Counted from the stretch's first letter, positions 54,091 to 62,471 are shown. The stretch is DNA of 64,000 nucleotides from Candidatus Desulfopertinax cowenii (GCA_001899445.1 MPOA01000002.1:1-64000); one strand, 5' to 3'. Notes: generated from the letters alone by a model not told the origin. Numbers and translations: made by a program.

Positions 54091-55380
54091 TTGTATGTTT
54101 TGCTGTTCACCGGGATTCTGCTGTGGGGTGCCGCGGTGCCGGCCGCCGGGGCCGGCGTGGCCATCGACTACGAACCGCTGGGGCAGGAACTGGCCGCCTA
54201 CCTGAACGGCCGGGCCGGTGAATACGGCGTGTATGTAGTGGACCTGCATTCCGGCGTTTCCTTCGGGCACAACGCCCGGGAACCTTTCCACGGGGCCAGC
54301 ACCTTCAAGGTCCCGCTCAACCTCTACCTATTCGCGGAGATCGCTGCTGGGCGGGTGAACCCCAACGCCCGCCTGACCTACCGTGAGGCGCATTACGAAA
54401 GCGGTACCGGATATCTCCACCGGGAGAAATTCGGGACTTCCTTCTGCATCGAGCGCCTGGCCCGGGACTCCATCGTGTACAGCGACAACGTGGCCACCAA
54501 CATGCTCCTGGATTATCTGGGCCGGAGCAAGGTGATCGGGTACATGCGGGGACTCGGGGCCACCGTCGTCAGCGACCGGGCGAACGTGACCTGCGCCAAG
54601 GACCTGGCCCTCTATTTCCATGCCGTCCTGGAATTCGCCCGAGAGTACCCGGAACATGGGGAGCGCCTCCTGGGCTATCTACGGAATACGGTGCACCGGG
54701 ACCGCATTCCCCGGTCCCTGCCTCCGGGAATCCCGGTGGCGCACAAGATCGGCAACTGGCCGGCCCAGGGCAGCTGGCACGATGCCGGGATCGTGGAGCA
54801 CCCTACCCGGCCGTACATTATCGCCATCCTCAGCAAGGGTACGCCGGGCTACGCGTACGCCTGCGCGACGGTGCGAGAGGTTTCGCGCCGGGTGTACGCC
54901 TACCAGGGCGATCCCTTTTACCGCCTGACGGTGCACGTGAACGGGCAGCCGGTCGGGCTGTCCGGGGTACTGAACCGGGACGGGCGGTTCCTGGTGCCGG
55001 TACGCGGTTTTGTGGATCTGCTACCCGGTTATGCCGTGCACTGGGTGCCGGAAGACCGGGCGGTGTTGATCCTCGGTACGGGGCGGGTGGTCCTGCGCCT
55101 GGAAGGTGACGCAGGCTTGACGTTTCACGGGGGACGCACCTACCTGCCGCTGCGCCGGATAGGCGAGGAACTGGGTTACGTGGTCCGCTGGGATCCGGAG
55201 ACGGGTACGGTGCACCTGAGTGTTCCCGGGTTCTTGGAACCGGGAGCGGGCAATGAGGGCGCAGCACCGGGCGAACCAGACTCTGCCGGAGAAGAAGCGG
55301 ACCTCCCCGGAAACGGGGAGAAACAAGACCCAGGGGCGAATTTTGTGGAAGGTCTTGAATTGCAGGGAGTTTCCGGCTAA
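54091..55380 (+). CDS. class A beta-lactamase-fold serine hydrolase with copper-amine-oxidase-type domain
   Basis: A 429-residue exported protein: signal peptide (LLFTGILLWGAAVPAAGAG), serine hydrolase domain (about 35-280), then a PF07833-type copper-amine-oxidase N-terminal domain (about 285-385, FLVPVRGFVDLLPGYAVHWV, TYLPLRRIGEELGYVVRWDP) and an acidic low-complexity tail. Active site: Ser-x-x-Lys in GASTFKVPL, YSDN, and a KIG in place of KTG (AHKIGNW). The Glu166-type deacylation motif of true beta-lactamases is not evident, so a PBP-like or degenerate role is likely. The start is unclear: TTG 54091 lacks a ribosome site, whereas an in-frame ATT at 54079 has GGAGGGG 6-8 bases upstream. 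Confidence 0.82.
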   Translation: MYVLLFTGILLWGAAVPAAGAGVAIDYEPLGQELAAYLNGRAGEYGVYVVDLHSGVSFGHNAREPFHGASTFKVPLNLYLFAEIAAGRVNPNARLTYREAHYESGTGYLHREKFGTSFCIERLARDSIVYSDNVATNMLLDYLGRSKVIGYMRGLGATVVSDRANVTCAKDLALYFHAVLEFAREYPEHGERLLGYLRNTVHRDRIPRSLPPGIPVAHKIGNWPAQGSWHDAGIVEHPTRPYIIAILSKGTPGYAYACATVREVSRRVYAYQGDPFYRLTVHVNGQPVGLSGVLNRDGRFLVPVRGFVDLLPGYAVHWVPEDRAVLILGTGRVVLRLEGDAGLTFHGGRTYLPLRRIGEELGYVVRWDPETGTVHLSVPGFLEPGAGNEGAAPGEPDSAGEEADLPGNGEKQDPGANFVEGLELQGVSG

Positions 55381-55417
55381 AATATTATTAACCAACTGAT
55401 TAGGGGGCATAGCCTAG

Positions 55418-55501
55418 ATGTTCGAATGGAAAAACCCCAGCACGTTCCTGTTTATCGGCCTGGGCATCTTCTGCTACATGATGGTCATCATCATGAGCTG
55501 A
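55418..55501 (+). CDS. possible 27-aa single-helix membrane peptide
   Basis: ATG 55418, 11 bases after AGGGGG, opens a short frame MFEWKNPSTFLFIGLGIFCY plus MMVIIMS. One membrane helix preceded by a short polar N-terminus. Family unknown. The frame lies in a 290-base gap between two well-supported genes and ahead of a strong terminator, as a small gene would. Confidence 0.45.
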   Translation: MFEWKNPSTFLFIGLGIFCYMMVIIMS

Positions 55502-55569
55502 GCTAAACGCCCGCCTTCGCTTCAGGCGCCAAATTTAAAAACGCTCTTTCCTTACGGGTTTTTCAGGAT

Positions 55570-55597
55570 AAACGCCGCATGCGGCGTTTTCGCTTTT
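55570..55597 (+). terminator. rho-independent terminator
   Basis: A perfect 20-bp palindrome (AAACGCCGCA/TGCGGCGTTT) followed by TCGCTTTTTAA. It ends the unit upstream of the flavoprotein gene. Confidence 0.8.
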
Positions 55598-55669
55598 TAA
55601 AGGGCATGGAAGTGACAAAAGTCGGCACATTCCCATATTGTGGTGGAGAAATACCACAAGGGGATGTCT

Positions 55670-56866
55670 ATGCTCTGTGACGTAACGGTAATCGGGGCCG
55701 GACCGTCCGGTTGCGCTGTGGCCCGGGAGATCGCCCGTCACGGCTACACGGTGACGGTGCTTGAAGAACACGGCCAGATCGGCAAACCGGTGCGCTGCGC
55801 CGGGTTGGTCAGTCCCCGCGCCATAAAGCTCGCGGGAGTTCCCCAGGCGGTGGTCCTGAACCGGATCACGGGGGCGCAGGTGTTTTCGCCACGGGGTGCA
55901 CACCTTCAACTGTCCGGCCCGAAGGAACAGGCGGTGGTGGTCGACCGGAGCGCATTCGACCGTGCCCTGGCGGCCCAGGCGGAAAAGGCCGGGGCGGTGT
56001 TCGTGTATTCCGCCCGGGCGGCCAGATTTGAGCGCCGTGGCGGCGTGCTGGTGATCCGCTATGCTCGCAACGGATCGGAAGGCGAAGTGAAGACCCGGTT
56101 GCTGATCGGTGCCGACGGGGTAAACTCCGCGGTGGCTGCCTGGATCGGCCGGGAGCCGCCGGTGGAACAGGTGCGGATGTTTGCCGCCGAGGCCGCGTTG
56201 CGCACCGCGCCCGAAACCCTGGGTTTGGTTCGCGTTTTCCTGGGGCAGGCGATCGCCCCCGGCTGGTTCGGCTGGATCATCCCGGTTTCGAAAGACCGCG
56301 CCCGGGTTGGGGTGGGGGTGGCGCGCAACGGTGGACTGAATGTCCGGGCTGCTTTCGACCGGCTTTGCAGCGCCTTTCCGGAACACTTTGCCGGGCTGCG
56401 CCTGCTGCAGCCGACCGGCGGGACCGTGCCCCTGGGGCTGGTGAGGCGGAGCTTTGCGGACGGTGTGCTGCTGGTCGGCGACGCGGCCTGCCAGACCAAG
56501 CCCCTCACCGGGGGCGGTATTTACATGGGGCTCCTAGCGGCCGGCATCGCTGCCCGGGTCGCGGTGCGGGCCCTGAAACGTGGTGACCTTTCGGCTTCCT
56601 TCCTCAAGGCCTACCAGGACGAGTGGCACCGAAAAATAGCGGACGAAATCAGGTTCGGGATGGAACAACGCAGTCTTTACAACCGCCTGGACGACGCCCA
56701 GATTGACATGGTGCTGTGTTTCTTCAACCGCCCCTTCTGGCTCGGTTTCGCTCTGCGGTTTGGCGATTTCGATTACCACTCCTGGCTGGGCAGGAAACTT
56801 TGGGTGCTGCCGGCCTGGCTGCAGCAGTGGGCGGGTCATGGGAATCAAGATTGGGCGGAAAATTAG
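55670..56866 (+). CDS. geranylgeranyl-reductase-family FAD oxidoreductase
   Basis: A 398-residue FAD protein. Dinucleotide motif VTVIGAGPSGCAVAREIARH, GKPVRCAGLVSPRAI (the C-x-G block of geranylgeranyl reductases), LLIGADGVNSAVAAWIG, GWIIPVSKDRARVGVGVA, and VLLVGDAACQTKPLTGGGIY. Such enzymes reduce isoprenoid chains or act as electron-transfer flavoproteins. ATG 55670 has AAGGGG 6 bases upstream; ATG 55664 and GTG 55640 are weaker. The stop lies 29 bases inside the next open frame. Confidence 0.85.
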   Translation: MLCDVTVIGAGPSGCAVAREIARHGYTVTVLEEHGQIGKPVRCAGLVSPRAIKLAGVPQAVVLNRITGAQVFSPRGAHLQLSGPKEQAVVVDRSAFDRALAAQAEKAGAVFVYSARAARFERRGGVLVIRYARNGSEGEVKTRLLIGADGVNSAVAAWIGREPPVEQVRMFAAEAALRTAPETLGLVRVFLGQAIAPGWFGWIIPVSKDRARVGVGVARNGGLNVRAAFDRLCSAFPEHFAGLRLLQPTGGTVPLGLVRRSFADGVLLVGDAACQTKPLTGGGIYMGLLAAGIAARVAVRALKRGDLSASFLKAYQDEWHRKIADEIRFGMEQRSLYNRLDDAQIDMVLCFFNRPFWLGFALRFGDFDYHSWLGRKLWVLPAWLQQWAGHGNQDWAEN

Positions 56867-57094
56867 AAGGTTTTTGCGGCCCGGGGTCGAAACTTTGGAA
56901 ATGAATTACCGGCACTGCGCTGCTCGGGTAGAAACCCGGCGGGAGGGGAACCATGTGCTGGAGGTGCGGTTGGAGCTGAACGATCATTACGGCCGCCTCG
57001 TTGTGACGGCAAGCGTACTTTTCTGGAGGACGCTGCCGAGGAGATCCGGGTTCGGGTGCCGGCCGGGGTCAAGGTGCTGGCCTGCTGGTGCTAA
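56838..57094 (+). pseudogene. unknown small gene, frameshifted first copy of a tandem pair
   Basis: The frame from ATG 56838 begins MGIKIGRKIRRFLRPGVETL and reaches VRLELNDHYGRLV. A one-base deficit near 57000-57005, relative to the second copy, then moves it out of frame. With that base restored it would continue DGKRTFLEDAAEEIRVRVPA and end at TAA 57092-57094. Because of the shift, ribosomes would instead read in-frame through into the second copy (ATG 57126 lies in the same frame). No known family. The start overlaps the end of the flavoprotein gene. Confidence 0.6.
56967..57058 (+). repeat. internal direct repeat, copy 1
   Basis: The core 56991-57058 matches 57162-57230 with one missing base and few substitutions; 54 consecutive bases (from GACGGCAAGCG to GGTTCGGGTG) differ at a single position. 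Confidence 0.85.
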
Positions 57095-57125
57095 GCACGC
57101 AAGTGTTAGGCTGGGAGGGAAAAAG

Positions 57126-57446
57126 ATGCTGGTGGCACGGCTGGAGCTGGGTACGCTGCACGGCCGCCTCTGTTTTGACGGCAAGCGTACTTTTCTGGAG
57201 GACGCTGCTGAGGAGATCCGGGTTCGGGTGGAGCCCTATCTGAACCAGGAGCTGGAATACAAGACGGGCACTTGGGTGGACGGAGAAAAGGTGGTGGAAG
57301 TGCACCGGGTGGCGCCTGGAACGCGGGACCACTTCAGCGTGTTGGTCTGGCACTACCTGCCGCATCGGGCGCGGGTGCGGGTGTCGGTGGTGAAGAGCGA
57401 GGGTGACGGAGAGGCAGACGTGCTGTCCGCCCCGGGTGAGAAGTGA
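57126..57446 (+). CDS. unknown protein (106 aa), second copy of a tandem pair
   Basis: ATG 57126 follows GGGAGGGAAAAAG. The product starts MLVARLELGTLHGRLCFDGK and contains RTFLEDAAEEIRVRVEPYLN, then a Gly/Val-rich beta-like half (TGTWVDGEKVVEVHRVAPGT, HYLPHRARVRVSVVKSEGDG). No signal peptide or membrane helix is seen and no family was recognised. The N-terminal third duplicates the neighbour gene. It may also be read as the C-terminal half of one long frame from 56838. Confidence 0.6.
   Translation: MLVARLELGTLHGRLCFDGKRTFLEDAAEEIRVRVEPYLNQELEYKTGTWVDGEKVVEVHRVAPGTRDHFSVLVWHYLPHRARVRVSVVKSEGDGEADVLSAPGEK
57138..57230 (+). repeat. internal direct repeat, copy 2
   Basis: In-frame copy of the repeat at 56967-57058; the spacing of the copies is 171-172 bases. 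Confidence 0.85.
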
Positions 57447-57479
57447 GCGGCGGACCGGGTTGGAAGTGGGAGACGGCGG

Positions 57480-58325
57480 TTACTGGCGGCGCCGTTCCGC
57501 TTTCTCCTCATCCTCATAAGGTACCGGGATGAACTGGACCGAGGGGCGCCGCTGGGCCGGCTGGGGATACATTTCCATCAGCCGATAGATGTCCCGGGAC
57601 AGTCCGGTGGTGACCGGCAGGCCCAGGGCCTGGAGTTTTTCCGCGGTGATCGGATAGTCGTGCGTCCACTGGCCGGAGGCGAGGGTATAGGCCACCTCCT
57701 GCGCGGTGGACGCTTCCATTTTCCCGGCCAGCAGGTAGTAGGCGAAGTCCTCCACCTGCCGCAGAGCCTTGGCTGAGATATCGGCCATGAACAGGGTGCG
57801 GTCGGATACCCTTTCCTTACCCTTGAGGCGCACCGCTTCTATGATGGACGCCGCCGGGAGTTGCCCGAGCTGGGGGTCGATCGGGCCGAGCACCGCGTTT
57901 TCATCCATGATGATCTCGTCGGCCGCCAGGGCGATCATGGTACCCCCTGACATGGCGTAGTGCGGGACCATCACCGTGACCTTGGCTGGATGCCTGAGCA
58001 GGGCGCGGGCGATCTGTTCGGATGCCAGTACCAGCCCCCCGGGAGTGTGCACCACCAGGTCAATCGGCAGGTTGGGGGGTGTCAGTCTGATCGCCCGCAG
58101 GATCTGCTCGGAGTCCTCGATATTGATAAACCGGGTCAGCGGAATCCCGAAGAGGCTGATCAGTTCCTGGCGATGGATCAGCGTAATCAGCCGGGAACCA
58201 CGCTTTTTCTCGATTTTCCGGATCAGCCTGATCCGGGCCTTGTGCACCTGGCGCTGCCGGACCATCGGCAACAGCGCGGCTAGGATCAGGACGATCCAAA
58301 AGATTTCAAAAGGAGTGATGCCCAC
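57480..58325 (-). CDS. membrane-anchored SDH/SppA-like serine protease
   Basis: A ClpP/crotonase-fold protease of the serine-dehydrogenase-proteinase (SDH) family, 281 residues. An N-terminal helix (FEIFWIVLILAALLPMV) anchors it. The body has ITLIHRQELISLFGIPLTRF, LPIDLVVHTPGGLVLASEQI, and the nucleophile in VPHYAMSGGTMIALAADEII. GTG 58325 follows GAGGGGG by 5 bases and matches the family length. It is convergent with the duplicated unknown genes and divergent from the LysE-like exporter. A role in membrane protein turnover is the usual inference. Confidence 0.87.
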   Translation of the reverse strand: MGITPFEIFWIVLILAALLPMVRQRQVHKARIRLIRKIEKKRGSRLITLIHRQELISLFGIPLTRFINIEDSEQILRAIRLTPPNLPIDLVVHTPGGLVLASEQIARALLRHPAKVTVMVPHYAMSGGTMIALAADEIIMDENAVLGPIDPQLGQLPAASIIEAVRLKGKERVSDRTLFMADISAKALRQVEDFAYYLLAGKMEASTAQEVAYTLASGQWTHDYPITAEKLQALGLPVTTGLSRDIYRLMEMYPQPAQRRPSVQFIPVPYEDEEKAERRRQ

Positions 58326-58549
58326 GGTGGCCCCCTCGTTGTTGCTTCCCGGGAAACCGTGAAACTTTGCGCCAGCATCGCCGGGATGTGGTAAGATGTT
58401 AAACGTCAATTATATATTCTGCACGCGGAGGTCGGTTTTTACGCCGGATCGATCCAATCTCCACCGGGTTGCATGCGCCGCAGTCCGGGCGTCGCCGGCC
58501 GATTGTCTGGATCGTGGTTCGGACGACCTCCCGGAAGGAGTTGCCGGAC

Positions 58550-59227
58550 TTGTCCATCGAAATGATTTTTGTCACTTCCCTGATTGTGGGCTTGACCGGG
58601 GCGATGATGCCCGGGCCCCTCCTCACCGTGACGATCGCCGAAACCGCCCGGTGCGGTTTCCGGGCCGGCCCCCTGCTGATCCTGGGGCATGGGATACTGG
58701 AGCTGGTTTTGATTGTCGCCCTGACCGCCGGTTTGGCGACCATCCTGATCCGCGCCGAGGTGACCGCCGTGATCGCCACGGTCGGCGGCGCCTTTTTGCT
58801 GTGGATGGGCGGCACCATTGCCCGGGATGCGCTGCTGGGCCGGGTGAAACCGGCGGTGGTTCGGGAAACAGACCCCGCGACGGGCCGGCCGGTTGCCGGG
58901 CCCGGCGGCGCGCCGCGGCTGATCGGGCTGGGGATTGCCACCAGCCTGGCTAATCCGTACTTCATCCTGTGGTGGGCGACCATCGGTCTGGGCTACATAA
59001 CGCTATCCCTGGAGCGGGGCGTGGCGGGGTGGGCCGCCTTCTTCAGCGGGCACATCCTGGCCGACCTGGGCTGGTACAGCCTGGTGGCCGGGGCGGTGGC
59101 CGGCAGCGGGCGGTTTCTCACCCCCGGGATCTACCGGGGCATCCTGGCGGTATGCGGCGCGTTTCTGGTAGTGCTGGGCGGGTACTTCATTTACAGCGGC
59201 CTGGTAAAAAATTTATGGTTGGGATAG
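58550..59227 (+). CDS. LysE-family amino-acid exporter
   Basis: A roughly 225-residue, six-helix exporter. Seen: MIFVTSLIVGLTGAMMPGPL near the start (family GxxxGAxxPGPL), GFRAGPLLILGHGILELVLI, a central hydrophilic loop, and ATSLANPYFILWWATIGLGY. TTG 58550 has AAGGAG 9 bases upstream. It ends 53 bases before the Memo-AMMECR1 gene and may be co-transcribed with it. Confidence 0.85.
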   Translation: MSIEMIFVTSLIVGLTGAMMPGPLLTVTIAETARCGFRAGPLLILGHGILELVLIVALTAGLATILIRAEVTAVIATVGGAFLLWMGGTIARDALLGRVKPAVVRETDPATGRPVAGPGGAPRLIGLGIATSLANPYFILWWATIGLGYITLSLERGVAGWAAFFSGHILADLGWYSLVAGAVAGSGRFLTPGIYRGILAVCGAFLVVLGGYFIYSGLVKNLWLG

Positions 59228-59280
59228 AATAAAAAGGGATTATTACAAGAGATTATTACCAATTTGAGGAGGCCCGAATA

Positions 59281-60699
59281 ATGGGGGTTGTGCTGTGCGG
59301 TATCGCACCCCACCCGCCGGTGATGGTGCCCGAAGTGGGCGGGAGGCGGGCCGAAGAGACCGCCGCGTCCCGGGACGCCCTACTGGAACTGGGACGGCGG
59401 ATACTAGCCGGCGGCGCCGGGGCCCTGGTGATGATTACGCCCCACGGCCCGGTCTTCCGCGACGCGGTCGGCATTGTCACGGTTCCCCGGCTGCGGGGGG
59501 ATCTGGGGCACTTTGGTGCCCCGGAGGTGGCCTTCGACCTGCCCAACGACCGGGAGCTGGCCGCTGAGATCCGGGCCCGGTGCGAACGTCACGGCCTACC
59601 CGTGGCGGCGGTGGGCCGGGAGACGGCCCGGTTTTACCGGCGACCGGCCCCCTCCGAACTGGACCACGGAGTGACCGCCCCGCTGTACTGGCTGCGGCAG
59701 GCCGGGGTGGAACTCCCGCTGGTGGTGGCGAGCGTGGGTTTCCTGCCCCGCGAAAAACTGTACCTTTTCGGCCGGGCCGTGCGCGAAGCGGCCGCGGCCC
59801 TGGATAAAAAGGTGGCCCTGGTAGCCAGCGGCGACCTGTCCCACCGGCTGACCCCCGACGCGCCCGGGGGCTACAGTCCCTGCGGCCAGGAATTCGACGC
59901 CCTGGTGGTCGATCTGCTCCGGCGGGGCGACGTGCGGAGCCTAGTCGAAATCGACGAATATCTAGCCGAGGAAGCCGGCGAATGCGGCCTGCGGCCGATC
60001 ATCATGCTGCTCGGCGCCCTGGACGGCGATGATTTCAAACCGGAAGTGCTGTCTTACGAGGCACCTTTCGGGGTGGGCTACATGGTAGCCGCTTTCACGC
60101 CCGTGGAAGCCCGGCCCGACAACCGCAGCGATACGGAGGAAGCACCGACGGAACGTGAACCGGACCCGGCCGCCGGGCGGGCCGGAGAGAGTTACCTGGT
60201 GCGGCTGGCCCGAGAGCGGGTCGAGAGCTTATACCGTGGTGAGGGCGAGCGCAGGCGCCCCGGGGCGGACGAAGTGCCGCCCGAGTTCCAGCGGCCCGGC
60301 GGAGTGTTCGTTTCCATCAAGAAGCACGGCCGGCTGCGCGGCTGCATCGGCACCATTGAACCAACCCACGTGTCCGTTTACGAAGAGGTGCTGCAGAACG
60401 CCGTGGCGGCCGCCCGGCACGACCCGCGCTTCCCGCCGGTGCGCCGCGACGAACTGGACGAGCTGGAGTATTCGGTGGACGTGCTCTCGCCGCTTGAACC
60501 GGTGACGGACCTGTCCACCCTCGACCCGAAGAAGTACGGGGTTCTCGTCACCCACGGCGGCCGCTCCGGGGTGTTACTGCCCGACCTGGAGGGGATTGAT
60601 ACCGTTGGGAAACAGCTGGCCATTTGCCGGGAAAAGGCGGGCCTTCCTCCGGATGTTCCGGTCACCGTCTACCGTTTCACCGTTACCCGTTACACTTGA
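59281..60699 (+). CDS. AmmeMemoRadiSam system: Memo-like dioxygenase-fold fused to AMMECR1
   Basis: A 472-residue fusion. Residues 1-275 are a Memo/class III extradiol-dioxygenase-like domain: [74 protein letters not shown] with putative metal ligands. After an acidic linker ([20 protein letters not shown]) comes an AMMECR1 domain (about 295-470): [40 protein letters not shown] and [24 protein letters not shown] precedes the ATG. The radical SAM partner follows 26 bases later. The chemistry of this three-domain system is not established. Confidence 0.92.
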   Translation: MGVVLCGIAPHPPVMVPEVGGRRAEETAASRDALLELGRRILAGGAGALVMITPHGPVFRDAVGIVTVPRLRGDLGHFGAPEVAFDLPNDRELAAEIRARCERHGLPVAAVGRETARFYRRPAPSELDHGVTAPLYWLRQAGVELPLVVASVGFLPREKLYLFGRAVREAAAALDKKVALVASGDLSHRLTPDAPGGYSPCGQEFDALVVDLLRRGDVRSLVEIDEYLAEEAGECGLRPIIMLLGALDGDDFKPEVLSYEAPFGVGYMVAAFTPVEARPDNRSDTEEAPTEREPDPAAGRAGESYLVRLARERVESLYRGEGERRRPGADEVPPEFQRPGGVFVSIKKHGRLRGCIGTIEPTHVSVYEEVLQNAVAAARHDPRFPPVRRDELDELEYSVDVLSPLEPVTDLSTLDPKKYGVLVTHGGRSGVLLPDLEGIDTVGKQLAICREKAGLPPDVPVTVYRFTVTRYT

Positions 60700-60725
60700 G
60701 GTATGCGGAAAGAAGGTTTGCACTG

Positions 60726-61739
60726 TTGCGCCGGGCCGAGTTTTTCGTCCGCGATTCCGAGAAAAGGCATCTTACCTGTCACCTCTGTCCCAACCGCTGT
60801 GTGATCAGGGACAACAAGACCGGGGTGTGCCGGGTACGCAAGAACATAGACGGTGTGCTATACGCCCTCAACTACGGGGAAGTCTCCTCCTATGGTATGG
60901 ACCCGATCGAGAAAAAACCTCTGTATCATTTTTACCCCGGACACCAGATCTTTTCCCTGGGCACGGTGGGCTGCAACCTGCACTGCCGCTTTTGCCAGAA
61001 CTGGGAGATTGCCCACGGGGAACCGCCCACGGTGCGCGTCACTCCCGAAGAGATCGTGCACCTGGCCCGGCAGCAGCGGCAGTGCATCGGCATTGCCTAC
61101 ACCTATTCCGAACCCCTGGTCTGGTACGAGTTCGTGTCCGAAACGGCCGTGCTGGCCCACGAAGCCGGACTGAAAAACGTGCTGGTGACCAACGGGTTCA
61201 TCGAGCAGGAACCGCTGGAAAAACTGCTTCCGCACGTAGACGCCATGAACATTGACGTGAAGGCCTTCACCAACGACTATTACCGCCGGCTCTGCGCCGG
61301 ACGGCTGGACCCGGTGCGGCGCACGGTGGAAATCGCGGTCCGACACTGCCTGGTGGAGCTGACCACCCTCCTGGTCACCGGCGAGAATGATAGCCCCGGA
61401 GAAATTCGGGAACTGGTGGACTGGATCGCCCGGGTGGACCGGGAAATCCCGCTGCACCTGTCCCGGTATTTTCCCCACTACCGTTTCGACGCGCCACCGA
61501 CGCCGCTTGCGACCATGCGCTGCGCCCGGGAAATCGCCCGGGAGAAGCTGCCCTACGTGTACCTGGGCAACGTGGGGGACGTGGAAAACGGTTATACTTA
61601 CTGTCCGCAGTGCCGGAAGAAGGTGATCGAGCGCTCAGGTTACATCATCCGGGCGGTGCACCTGCGGGAGGACAACCGTTGCCGCCACTGCGGATACGCC
61701 CTGAACATCGTGGGGGAGGCCCGGGCGACTGCCTCCTAG
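60726..61739 (+). CDS. amrS: AmmeMemoRadiSam system radical SAM enzyme
   Basis: A 337-residue radical SAM enzyme related to pyruvate-formate-lyase activating enzymes. An N-terminal cysteine cluster (CHLCPNRC) is followed by CxxxCxxC in LGTVGCNLHCRFCQNW binding the [4Fe-4S]/SAM cluster, ALNYGEVSSYGMDPIEKKPL, KNVLVTNGFIEQEPLEKLLP and PLHLSRYFPHYRF. Its C-terminus has two more CxxC pairs (CPQC and CRHC). TTG 60726 has AAGG upstream. With the fused Memo-AMMECR1 gene it makes a complete AmmeMemoRadiSam pair. A terminator follows about 50 bases after the stop. Confidence 0.93.
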   Translation: MRRAEFFVRDSEKRHLTCHLCPNRCVIRDNKTGVCRVRKNIDGVLYALNYGEVSSYGMDPIEKKPLYHFYPGHQIFSLGTVGCNLHCRFCQNWEIAHGEPPTVRVTPEEIVHLARQQRQCIGIAYTYSEPLVWYEFVSETAVLAHEAGLKNVLVTNGFIEQEPLEKLLPHVDAMNIDVKAFTNDYYRRLCAGRLDPVRRTVEIAVRHCLVELTTLLVTGENDSPGEIRELVDWIARVDREIPLHLSRYFPHYRFDAPPTPLATMRCAREIAREKLPYVYLGNVGDVENGYTYCPQCRKKVIERSGYIIRAVHLREDNRCRHCGYALNIVGEARATAS

Positions 61740-61787
61740 TCTTTGCCGGCCGCCGAATCCTGGGCTTTCGAATCCGTTCCGGACCGG

Positions 61788-61809
61788 ACACGCCGCGGGC
61801 GTGTTTTTT
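61788..61809 (+). terminator. rho-independent terminator of the AmmeMemoRadiSam unit
   Basis: ACACGCC, a GCG loop, GGCGTGT and a six-T tract. Confidence 0.85.
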
Positions 61810-62115
61810 CAAAGTTAAGGCTAGGTAGATTCTGCCCTGAAAATGGTCGTTCGCCGTCGTGTTTCCTTCGCGGCCGGTGCTCCACGCCGACGGCAGCACG
61901 GCTCGTTCGGGGCGCTGCACCGCCTCCTGCGGATTACGGTCTATCGCCTTTTCAACTTGCAGTTGCAAATGCTTCTGAACCAGCTTTCAACAATGCTTTG
62001 GGGCTAATCCGGCCGCGTCCTCGTCGGCGGCAGCGCCGACCTCACTTGTGCCGGCTGACCGTTACCGGCGCTACGCAATGGCCACGGCCGGAAACACTGC
62101 AACGAACGATTTTCG
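61810..62115. other. non-coding region with short inverted repeats
   Basis: No supportable gene. It holds a TTGCAGTTGCAA near-palindrome around 61960 and an AACGAA/TTCGTT pair at 62101-62125 near its right edge. Frames across it lack start signals and family similarity. Confidence 0.4.
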
Positions 62116-62153
62116 TCCTTCGTTGGTGCCGCCCGTTAGGGCGGCATGGGGGG
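62116..62153. repeat. dispersed hairpin repeat, copy 2
   Basis: TCCTTCGTTGGT then GCCGCCCGTTAGGGCGGC and ATGGGGGG, nearly matching 5997-6030. It abuts the left end of the inverted-repeat element at 62157. Confidence 0.6.
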
Positions 62154-62156
62154 TCT

Positions 62157-62385
62157 GCTGAAAAACTCAGTCTGCCGTGCTGAGGATTTTATCGGAGGTC
62201 ACATTGGGAGCTTATTCAAGAAACGAGCGAAGCCGAGGGATAACGGCGACCGACTGTCTGAGGCCGCGAAGCGGGCGAGCCTCTAACGCCGCCCGAGGCG
62301 AGCGAGTTCATTCCTTAGCGCGGACTCGAGTAGCCGGAGATAATGCCTCAGCACGGCAGACGAGGTGTAGATAGTTTTTTTCAGC
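62157..62385. repeat. 229-bp element bounded by inverted repeats (MITE-like or structured RNA)
   Basis: GTCTGCCGTGCTGAGG at 62170-62185 and its exact complement at 62346-62361 form 16-bp arms. The similarity extends outwards (GCTGAAAAACT at 62157 versus AGTTTTTTTCAGC ending 62385) and inwards (ATTTTATC versus GATAATGC). The interior has local stems (GAGGCCGC...GCCTC near 62250-62283) and repeats of GCGAGC/GCGAAGC-type words. No coding frame. It sits 29 bases before the argC promoter. Confidence 0.65.
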
Positions 62386-62413
62386 AAAATTTGAGTAAAA
62401 AATAGGGCCGGGG

Positions 62414-62442
62414 TTGAATAAATAAACACCCTTATGTATAAT
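62414..62442 (+). promoter_or_regulatory. promoter of the arg operon
   Basis: TTGAAT at 62414-62419, a 17-base spacer and a perfect TATAAT at 62437-62442, 30 bases before the argC start. No clear ArgR box was recognised. Confidence 0.8.
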
Positions 62443-62471
62443 TATGAGCATTACTTTTGGGGGTGGAGCAG

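Noticed and set aside
61743-62374. Short + strand frames in the repeat region before argC
   Set aside because: Arg/Ser-rich translations across hairpins, no ribosome sites, frames broken by the inverted repeat.
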